This document shows, one piece after another, positions 37,205 through 64,000 of a stretch of 64,000 nt of DNA. Position 1 is the stretch's first letter. The number at the start of each line of letters is the position of its first letter. The DNA is from Galaxea fascicularis (taxonomy: Eukaryota > Cnidaria > Anthozoa > Scleractinia > Euphylliidae), in assembly GCA_948470475.1 (NCBI GenBank), contig OX419342.1:4755701-4819700 (forward strand), in the 5' to 3' direction. Made by a program: the position numbers and the translations under genes. The notes beneath the pieces are model-generated. The model was given only the letters and a program-made list of their open reading frames with translations. It had not been told where the DNA came from and ran no database searches.

Positions 37205-37464
37205 GGATTCCAATAATAGTGACATGAGACAGTATTGCTGGATTTGTTGTATACTTTACAGCTACACGGGTCAAGTTAAAACAAAAAGAACAAAAACATT
37301 TGAGTTCCGAAACTGTAAAAATATACATACATACAAGACTAAAATATTCAGTGCAGATTTTAGACAGACCAGTGCGGCTCTCTAAGAGAACAAAAACTGA
37401 ATTGTAGCGTTGTGAGGCTACATGTTTGTGGATTTACTCGATTTTTCGCGCTAATTAGGCAACG

Positions 37465-37470
37465 AATAAA
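37465..37470 (+). terminator. Delta: Candidate polyadenylation signal for Delta
   Basis: AATAAA about 260 nt after the proposed stop at 37204, within an AT-rich 3' region. No comparable AATAAA follows the alternative stop at 36297-36299 closely, which slightly favours the 37204 ending. Confidence 0.4.
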
Positions 37471-38079
37471 CTGAATATTCTTTGCTAGTTAATGCTTCAG
37501 TCACTAGCACAGTTGACCGAAAAAGCTATCTTAGTGCATGGTGAAAAAAACCTTTTGGTCTGAAAACTGCACGGATTTGGCCTTGTACATATGTTTGTAA
37601 TTTTTCCAGGGAACGCTATAAATACGAAAAATAATGCAGTTTATAACTTGGTCCTCTGCAGCAAAATATAGTTGCTGTACCGTTTACGTGTTTCGCAAGA
37701 TAATGCGAATGGCTGACAACACTTGCATTAGTCCTCTGGCTTGCAATGAAAATCGAATTTGCTGTGAGAAAAAAAAATCGCAAATTATATTGCATTGCTT
37801 TGATTCAATGATCAATTAAGCACGGTACTCGGACAAAATGTTATGTAGTTAATTACCAAGTCGAGACCATTGCCTTTTAAAGAGGACGTTTTTGCGCATC
37901 CAGCCCAGAGTGTAAATTTTCCGACTGCAAAGAAATTAATAAGGCTGTTTATTTATACACCGCATTTTACGAAAGTGGTAGGGATATAATATATAGCCAA
38001 AGTTGTAATAATTATCAATACTATGTTAGGACTTCGTACGGAGTTAGAGTAATGGCCTGTGGCCGACCTTTAACCTTTT

Positions 38080-38281
38080 CACTCTCGTGATCTCAATATT
38101 AATTCTCCTTACTGTCTCCTATACACTGCTTGTAATGTTAGTTCTGAGAATCTGGTGTTAAATCAAACAATATCCCCAAGATGGTTTATTTCTTTATTCT
38201 CATCACCTGTCTGTTTGACAGTGTAACAATGTTGTAAGGAGAAAAAACTTATTGATCACTTCTGGGAGTGAAGGGGTTAAG
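38080..38281 (+). repeat. Dispersed repeat ending in 'gggttaa', plus copy
   Basis: It carries 'ctcaatattaattctcctta', 'tctcatcacctgtctgtttg', 'caatgttgtaaggagaaaa' and 'cacttctgggagtgaagggg' in the same order as the copies at 29955-30178 (inverted) and 34428-34617. Confidence 0.7.
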
Positions 38282-38403
38282 CTCTTCTTCATCATAGTTA
38301 TCTTCCTTCAGTTGCTTCAAACGTTTGAGTGTTACTTCACAGACTGTCGTAAGTCACGTTTCTGCATTTTGCTGAAGCTAGTGATAGTTTGACAAAATTC
38401 GAA

Positions 38404-38603
38404 CAAAGTTTTCCAACCAATGAACGCGCGTTTATGTAACCAACCCGATGAAGTGAGTTTTCCCGCGTAAAAGTTCTCCAACCAGTGAACGCGTAAGCAT
38501 GTTTACGTTGCCAACCCGATCAAGCGAGTTCTCCCGCGTAAAAGTTCTCCAACCAGTGAACGCGTAAGCACGTTTACGTTGCCAACCCGGTGAAGCGAGT
38601 TCT
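38404..38603. repeat. Tandem repeat, 71-bp unit, about 2.8 copies
   Basis: 'aaaagttctccaaccagtga' followed by acgcgtaag, tttacgttgccaacccg and agcgagttctcccgcg recurs with a period of 71 bp (for example t at 38468 and 38539). The first unit is more diverged and slightly shorter. It is non-coding. Confidence 0.85.
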
Positions 38604-40130
38604 CCGACTCTTGGCATTGATTTTTCTAAGCCTTCCCGTGCTTGGCATTTTTCTGTTTCCCCGTACATTTTTTCTCTTACGATTTCTTGAATGGCTGATT
38701 ACAATTTAGCGCTGTATATTTTCTTTGTTTGGATCTTACGGCAGTCTTTGTAAGGTCACTTAAACTTATTTTGCCAAACCTATCTCAGGGTGTTTCATGT
38801 TTCCTTGTGGCTCGTTGTTCATCATATTTAATCGTTCTAAAGTTAATATTAATTTAAATGGGCCTCGCGGCCCATCTTGGGAAATTGTTTAGTGGCTGGA
38901 ACGTTTATTGAAGCAATCAAAGCTGAATTGGTCATTCGAACTTTTTTTTAATAATCTAAAGATGGTATTGGCCAGTCTTGGACTTCGCTTTACATCTCCC
39001 AAATCCAAATTTTGCTTAGTGACTGTTTTTCTGTTTATAGCCTGTACAAAACTTTCAACCGTTTGGAAGCATTGCTCCTTTATTTAAATGCTTGAATTGA
39101 TTGCATTTCACTCTAATGTCGTCAACTTTTTGTTTGTTTACTTGTGTTTATTTTTTTCATACGAGCGAAGGAACAAATGTTAATTTATTTGCAAAAATTT
39201 TGATTTTTTGTGAGTCCAGTCAAGGCAATTCAATCTTAATGAACGTTGCCTTAGAGAATAGAAAGGCACTGAATTGTAGGTAAAACAGAAATTTCTGTGT
39301 CAGATAACAAAAGCAAATTTCTCTTTGAAGTTGTTCCTTTGTTGGTATGATCGCGTTGTTATAAAATTCCCAGCTTTTTCCACGTGCGTCTGGCATTTTT
39401 TGTTTCTTTTCGTGACTCAGTTTTGTTGGTCACTTCTAACCAAACGTAGTCATTTAAAATGTGTTTTGCATCAGAAATTGTCCACATTGAACAGTTCTCA
39501 CGTGCCGTTTGGGTTCATTTACCTTCACATGTCTGGTGCGTTGCAGGATGTTTTCTGCGGTACTGTAGTCATTTACCCTAGATACGTAGCATTTCAAGCG
39601 GGGTAGGTTTTATAGATATATATTTTTGTAAATTTTTATATAATTTGCCAGACCGTTTTCTAGAAATCCTCAGCCGACGCTGGGGGATCGTTTGAAGAGA
39701 AATTTAATATATAGAAACAAAAATAATAAATAAATATATATAAAAATATATATATTTGCACCTGAACGCAACCGATGTGTCGTTTTGTCTGTATCAACAG
39801 TAGCGTAATGGTTTCACGGCAGTGGAATAGTGGGGAGCTCAAGCAACCACGACAGCCACGGAGATGAAAACGTCATTAGAAAATGGAGCTTCTCGTTTTT
39901 GTAACGTTTTCGCGATTATTCGTTATTATAATGCTGGCGAACTATCCAGGGACTAAATTGCAATGAACGGCATCAAGTAAGGAAAAAGAAAATCATTTGC
40001 GCGCTTTCACGTTCTCTAGAAAGAACGAAATTTGTCATTTCGCGTTGTTCTTTTGTAGCGGACGGGAAAGAAATGTACCAAAATGTAAACTCACGTGCAG
40101 AGCGATTTTTTTTGCTCATTAAAACTATAG

Positions 40131-40347
40131 GCCCTGGCAAACGAAGATACATTGTTGCTGATGATGTTTTTTGGGCGCGCAAACGCGTGGGACACAAAAT
40201 GAATGTTGTGTTTCCATGCTGCGCAAACGGGGAAACATTTATTGTGGACACAAAATTTGTGTCTGAAACAAATGTTGCGCGCGCGGGCAAACGGCGAAAA
40301 ATTTGTGTCGGCAACAATGCGTCCTCATTTGTCAGGGCCTTATTGTT
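40131..40347. mobile_element. MITE-like element with about 29 bp terminal inverted repeats
   Basis: The left end ggccctggcaaacgaagata (then cattgttgc) matches the reverse complement of the right end, ggccctgacaaatgaggacg (then cattgttgc). The interior is rich in 'acacaaa..tgttg.g' and 'gcgcaaac' words. It has no coding capacity, and no clear target duplication was found. Confidence 0.8.
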
Positions 40348-41131
40348 TCGTGGCTTTCTCGTTGGCGTCGCTGTCCTCGTTGCTTAAGCTTCCTAGTGCC
40401 TTAACAAGGTGCGCTCTTAATCCGATACAACTTCAAATGCATATTACTGATATCCATAATGTTAAAATTTTTAGTTTAAGGAACACTCCCATTGTTCCTC
40501 CTTCATTGTTTTATTGATCAATCTTGTACAATAGTGTAATGCTCGCGTTTTGATCGGTGTAGAAGTTAGGCTTAGGTACAAAATTCCGGACGTTTTTTTG
40601 AAAACTTTAGACCCCGAAAAGAATTTTAGATCTTGAGAGTTCTTGACAAGGAGTAAAAAATGGTAGAATTTTAGAGAAATGTTAGCTTCCAAGCGACTTT
40701 TGAACAATTCAATTTTACACAAGGAAAACGAGACGTAAACGCGTTTATTTTGTGTCATTGCTAACCAACTTGATTAGGGTATGGCGTATTGAATCATGGC
40801 ATAAGGCCACAATCTCGTACCCACAGCCCTCTGGCTCTTTGATCAGCGGGGTAGTCACCAGGAGAGACTCTCTGATAGAGTTTTTTTATTCTCAGAAAAC
40901 GTGAGATTCCGGCGCCTGCATAAGTTTAAAACGGAAAGGAAATGGTTATCAGTCATTTTACTGCCATGTCTTGATCATGCTTTTGCTATACAAAGAAAAT
41001 GTTTACAACAAATGTTTACAAATGTTTAGAATTTTTGTGAAGAATTTCAGAAATTTGGAAGAAATTTTTTTAAAAGTTATTCAAGGAAGAATTTTCGCCC
41101 ATTTTTCGGGAATTTTGTAGCTAAGCCTAAC

Positions 41132-41439
41132 AGACCCTTCTCCAAAATGGCAGCCGAAAATTCAAATCAGTTAAAATTAAAAACGTATACAAGCACTAGG
41201 AAAAGCACCTTTACTTTAGTAACCCTGCAAAGTTTCAGCATATCAGGTGTTGTATCAGCTGAGAAATAAAAGTTGAAAAATGGAAAATTTACAGACGTTT
41301 GTATGACTGGGGGTATGGCGTATACCCCCAGTCATACAAACGTCTCTAAATTTGTCAATTTCTGAGCTGATATAACACGTGATGTGCAGTTTAATTTTAA
41401 ATCATTCAAATCCATTGCCGCCATTTTGGAGAAGGGTCT
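41132..41439. mobile_element. Long foldback element with perfect central palindrome
   Basis: The ends agacccttctccaaaatggc and gccattttggagaagggtct are exact inverses. The arms (about 150 nt each) remain recognisably complementary inward. The centre is perfect: 24-nt arms at 41293-41316 and 41322-41345 around a 5-nt spacer. No coding capacity. Confidence 0.85.
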
Positions 41440-42804
41440 ATTGAAATACAGACGCACGAATGGCGAAAAAAGTGGAAAAAAGTATAAAACAAGGAGACTC
41501 CATTTGTCAGTGCGCGGGTACTGTGAGTACGTGCCGTGAATATAAGAGTAAACACGTACTTACGAATAGAGCTCTTTTTAATAATTCTCGTTTACGCCAC
41601 ACACATGCACGCATACATACGCACACACCCACCCTTGTTGGCTCCACTGGGGTGCAGTTTACCAACAAAAAGTTAATTTTCCACTGCAGTAAGCCCAAAA
41701 TTACACAGCGAAAGATATCTAGGTTGTCAAGTAGTAGTCAACAAGTGATTGCCGTTTCGCTGACAAGTAGACTGCTAAACACTAGTTTTTTTCTCGAAAT
41801 TTGTTGCAATACAGGCATCAAGAGTTTCAGTTTCCTTTGTGGGATGCAGTGCATTGTGGGACAGAAAGTGAGCACCAGCTCTCGAATGACAGTCATATCA
41901 GATTATTTTCCCTATTCATCTTGATTGTTCACTTCGCTGTTGAACAAAACAAATTCTGCTGCCCCATGATAACTTGCCAGAAAAGGACGCCCCCGTATTT
42001 AGACAGGGCGCATCCTCTGCTCTTTCTTCTCAAGTGAACATTCCTCTTTAGGGCTGTCTTGTCCATGTTTCCGTCTGAGTTTGTTATTCCGTTTCTATGT
42101 AAGTTCCATACCATACTTTCATACTTAATTTGGGAAGAAAATAAACACAGGCAATCATTTGAACGCAAGGAAAGCCTACCCCTGAGCCCTTGCCAGTTGT
42201 TAAATCCAGTTATCGGGGGGTGGGTGAATGTTGGGGGCAGTGGGAGAAGGGGAAGGGAAATTATTAACACCATTGACAACAACTGACCACCGTAAACGTT
42301 TTTAAGCTCTGTGGTCTCATCAGATAAAAATTTCGGTGTGACATAATGTAATCGCTACCATTGAGGATTGCGTGACAAATTCCATGATAATGATCTCTGT
42401 TTGAAAGGAATTCTGCGGGTAAACTCGCGTGGGCAGGCATGTGGTGTTGGAAAGTGTGAAACAGGAAAAAAGTTTTAACTTCCTCAACTTGTTAAAACCC
42501 ACCTCTTATGTCGAGTCACGGAACTTTCCTGAAAATTTCTTTTCATAGGGAAGACAGTCAATCACCATGGCCGAATCAAAAGAAATTTCACGAGGATCGA
42601 GAGTTGGGACGGGGAACGAGTCTCTATGTGATTTGGTTCATCGATTTTTACAAATCTTACAGTACACCCAATAAAATTACTCAATTCTGATTGGTTGAGA
42701 GCAGTACAATTAATCTCAAATAGTACTCCGTAGGAGTACCTATTAAGTTTTCATGACAACGGCACGCAAGTTCGTAATTTTGTTGAATGTACTATGAATA
42801 AAAA

Positions 42805-42904
42805 ATCGCACAACCTTCTCGTACAATTCGGGATTAATAGATACTCGTGATTTTCAAAATCACTCGTACCTATTAATCCTGAATTGTACTCGAGGTCGTG
42901 CGAT
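42805..42904. repeat. Foldback (cruciform-capable) repeat
   Basis: The left arm (atcgcacaaccttctcgtac, then aattcgggattaatagatac) pairs with the right arm, whose reverse complement is atcgcacgacctcgagtaca then attcaggattaataggtac. Two arms of about 46-48 nt differ by a few changes. The left flank (42680-42760) contains a second short palindrome, tactccgtaggagta. Confidence 0.8.
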
Positions 42905-44172
42905 TTCCTATACAAATTTGACGCAAGCATGGAATCATACAGTGATTTTCACCTGCTTCCAAAAGGGGATAATACCAATTTTGTAATTTCAAGTTACTTC
43001 CTTGTTTTTCTGTAGCTTATAACTTCCCGGTTCGAAGCGCCCAAACCGCAGAATAAATCACGGTCTTAATTTTGTTAGTTGTTTTTAAAGTTGCATTTTA
43101 TCTTTTGTTCTGCTTGGCTAATTTTGTTTCCCTCACTGATATTGTGCAAAACGAAAAGAGTTGAGCTTTGTCCTTATCTCGTTGATGGAAGCATCATAAT
43201 TAATTTGTGGTCACAGTTTCTCATTTCATTCAAACAAAAATGAAAATTGCTGAAACTGGAAGAAAATTGCAACCCCAAGAAGCTTTCCCCTCCAACTGGG
43301 AATAAGCTGAAGAATACGTTCAGATGAAATATGCTCAGTTTAGGAGCATCATAATGCTCTGAATTAGAGAAAATGAAGAAAATTATCAGGAAATATAGAG
43401 GTCGAGGAAATCGCTACAATACGCAGTTGATAAATCCTGTTGAAAATATTCACTTGTCTGACTGGCCGCCTATCCTTAGGTCTGTGACCGCTATGGGGAA
43501 TTAACCAGTGCACAATATTGTCACAAAGCCAGTACTTTTATATGCGCAACTTAGTCAGTTCACTATAATTCCTTTTTCTTTCGTTCCGGGCCCATCGTTC
43601 TTACTTTAGCTTTTTTGCTACTTGTGGATTGAAAGGAATTCGCAAAATCAATCTTGCCAAGCGGTAAACATTGTTTTCTTTCTTTTAATCCAATCTTTGT
43701 AACACAGTAATCCAATTTTCCGCAAGAATGTCTAAAGTTCTTTTCTTTGCCATTATTGCCGGGCGAGTAGGACCTTCAAGCTTTCGCAAATTTACTTCCT
43801 TCAATTCTGCATTGGTTTAGAGCGTGAAAAGCTGTAGCAAATCTTACCAAGTTATCGGTCTTAATTTGGCAAAAAAATTATGAACTAACTTGCCGCACCC
43901 AGGAGAAAGAAGAATCGTATGTTGCCGAAAATAGCCGAATATTTCTCCGGAAAGTTCTCGTGGATTTCCGACACTAAAAGATGGAGACTGTGAATGCTGG
44001 GAAATTCTTGTCTTCTTCCGCTGCTGTGTAAGAATATTGTTATCATGTACTAACGGCGAGTGGAATACTGGTTTATTCGGTTGTCGGAACAAACTGAACA
44101 ATGCCAAGCTCTCCGTAAATTTTAGACAGTCTTTTGCACCATATTTCGAGCGGAAGGTGGTTGCAGAGCAGC

Positions 44173-62227
<18,055 letters not shown>

Positions 62228-64000
62228 TAGCTGCTTAATCTTTACACTGTATATATGTCAACAAAAAACGAAGAAGAGATGAAGAAAATTTTATCCCAAA
62301 ATCAAAATTTTATCTTTTTAGAGCGTGATCAACCGTGTATTTTTAGATGTTAAATAGCCGTGATTGTAACAGCTTAAAAATAGTTGTTGTGAAGTCTTAG
62401 CCGTGTTTATTGTGTTACAAAACGTACCGCGAGTCCTTCAAACGGGTGTTATACGGTTGTCACGCAACGTATGTAATTGCAACTCAGCAGTACGTGACAG
62501 CTTGGATAACACCTTTGAGGGAAACTGTCAGAAACACGGATAGGCAAATTGTTTAAACTGAAAACACAACTGTGTATCTTGTACGTAAAAGTGAAGTCAG
62601 ACTTCAGTCAATAGTAAATAATATTTGATTTTGAAAAACAAAAAAGCAAGAATTGAATATTTCAAAATGGCAGTGATTTGCACATTCCTCCTTTTTTTCA
62701 ACACGGCTCATAATTATTCACGCAACATTTTTGGAAATGGAAATCGAGTTAAGGCCTAAATGATTGCTAAAGCTTTAAATTTGATTTTAGGGGCGGCTAC
62801 CATTAGTCAAGAACTGGCTGGCTAGACCAGTCCATTTATAAAGAGAATTCCACTTTTAATCAGAACTGTCCAGCCAGGTCAGTTCATTTCTACATAGTAT
62901 GTATAGCAGTGATGATTCTCAAAAGAATCGTATTGCATTCGTAAAATGACCGGTCCGGCTGGCCAGTTCTGGCTTTTGGTAAGCGCCCTAAGGTTCAATG
63001 TGTTTTTGTTTTTTGTTTTTATTTTATTTTTTTTCCTTGCCTCGTTTAAATCGGAACGTGTAAATGCAACTTATTAAGTTGAGGGTCTGTCAATTGTTGT
63101 CCGTTTGATACGAATCGATTAAAGTCAAATCAGCTGAATTTTAACTTCCTTGGCTTCCCAAGTGCATGAAGTAATAGAATCTCTCGTAAATTAAACAGAA
63201 CATGAAGAGTGCCTGGTATTTCGGGGTTTTGTTTAGTTACAGTGTATATGACCACTCCATCGCTCAGATGTGAACGGCGCTAGGAAGAATGTTGCTAACA
63301 TTTGACAACATGGTTACCGTCTGTTGTTTCGTTCACTTTCTCCAGTATAATTTGCCGTCACAGGTGTGAGCAACATTAATGGCGCACAGACAAAGAATCT
63401 GAAAGGGAATCTCGAAGATTTCTAAGATTTTCCAACTAGATACCCACTTATTTATCAGTATTCATGTGTTCTGTATAGCATCCATGACTTCTTCGTGCTA
63501 TTAACGTTGCTGGTGACTCAAGAAACCCCTGGAAGTAAACATTCTTCAAGAGACTACTGAAAACTTGGAAACATTTCATTTATGTTCGTATTGTTATGAA
63601 CACCAGCAGAATTTGACTGAGGAAAGTAATCCTTAGCTTTTACGACAATTTGTGTATTTATACCCTCAAAGAAAGGAATTTTGTGCGAGTTCCATTTAGT
63701 TGCATTACCACGGATCGGCTTGAAACCCTTCAGGCAGATTTTGAAGGGAACCTTCACTCTTACGACAAATTGATGCTAAATTGTTTGTAATGATTATTGG
63801 ATTCCAAAATTTACTTGAAAACGTGAAAATATCTTTCCAGTGTACAAAAAGTTGGGTATCATGAAAGTCTATTTCCATTTTTTGATTTCCCGGGTGCCGC
63901 CATTTTGGATTTTATGACGTAAAAAATGGTTGCAGTCATTGTTTAACACAAACGATTTTCTGTTTCATTGACTCCCTGACAATAGCTGCAACCAATTGAC
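62228..64000. other. 3' flank of PKC
   Basis: Non-coding. No canonical AATAAA is evident soon after the stop; ATTAAA occurs at 63118-63123. The start of this stretch is presumably the PKC 3' UTR. One inverted-repeat element lies within (62791-62989). No further gene is recognised before the window ends. Confidence 0.5.
62791..62989. mobile_element. MITE-like element with about 40 bp terminal inverted repeats
   Basis: The left end ggggcggctaccattagtca (then agaactggctggctagacca) matches the reverse complement of the right end, agggcgcttaccaaaagcca (then gaactggccagccggaccgg). The interior has extra copies of the 'actggccagcc' word. 199 bp, non-coding, in the 3' flank of PKC. Confidence 0.8.

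Larger units (their letters stand above)
37471..44172. other. Intergenic region between Delta and PKC
   Basis: No gene recognised. It holds a dispersed repeat (38080-38281), a 71-bp tandem repeat, three foldback or inverted-repeat elements (listed separately), an AT-rich run near 39690-39760 and a CA-rich stretch near 41595-41640. The PKC promoter should lie near its right end but shows no clear TATA box. Confidence 0.6.

Overview
This window is AT-rich, intron-rich animal nuclear DNA, with GT..AG introns and short exons. Two Notch/PKC-type metazoan signalling genes, a dense load of short inverted-repeat elements and a roughly 100 bp satellite of a type I associate with corals suggest an anthozoan cnidarian, probably a stony coral. 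The taxon is an inference. There are no bacterial features: no operons, rRNA, CRISPR or insertion sequences.

Layout. (1) 1-17838: no convincing gene; one miniature inverted-repeat element at 5935-6163 and a few weak antisense open frames near 13.7-17.0 kb. (2) 17944-37204, plus strand: a Notch ligand of the Delta type, assembled here from about 13 coding exons. It has a signal peptide, an MNNL domain, a DSL domain, five EGF repeats, a Ser/Thr-rich stalk, one membrane segment and a basic, lysine-rich tail. The last two exons are less certain than the rest. (3) 37205-44172: 3' end of Delta, then intergenic DNA holding a tandem repeat and several foldback elements. (4) 44173-62227, plus strand: a novel-type protein kinase C closest to vertebrate PKC epsilon/eta, in 16 exons whose phases all join cleanly into a 706-residue protein. 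A 52-codon phase-neutral candidate optional exon lies between C2 and the pseudosubstrate. (5) 60618-61031, minus strand: a 137-codon open frame nested antisense in the last PKC intron, with a 12-residue tandem repeat and a KEN motif; unrecognised. (6) 62228-64000: 3' flank with one more inverted-repeat element.

The two main genes act in separate pathways: cell-contact Notch signalling, and diacylglycerol-dependent, calcium-independent phosphorylation. Nothing in the sequence links them beyond adjacency and shared orientation. Exon joins were made by hand from splice signals, reading phase and remembered family similarity; no search or transcript evidence was available.
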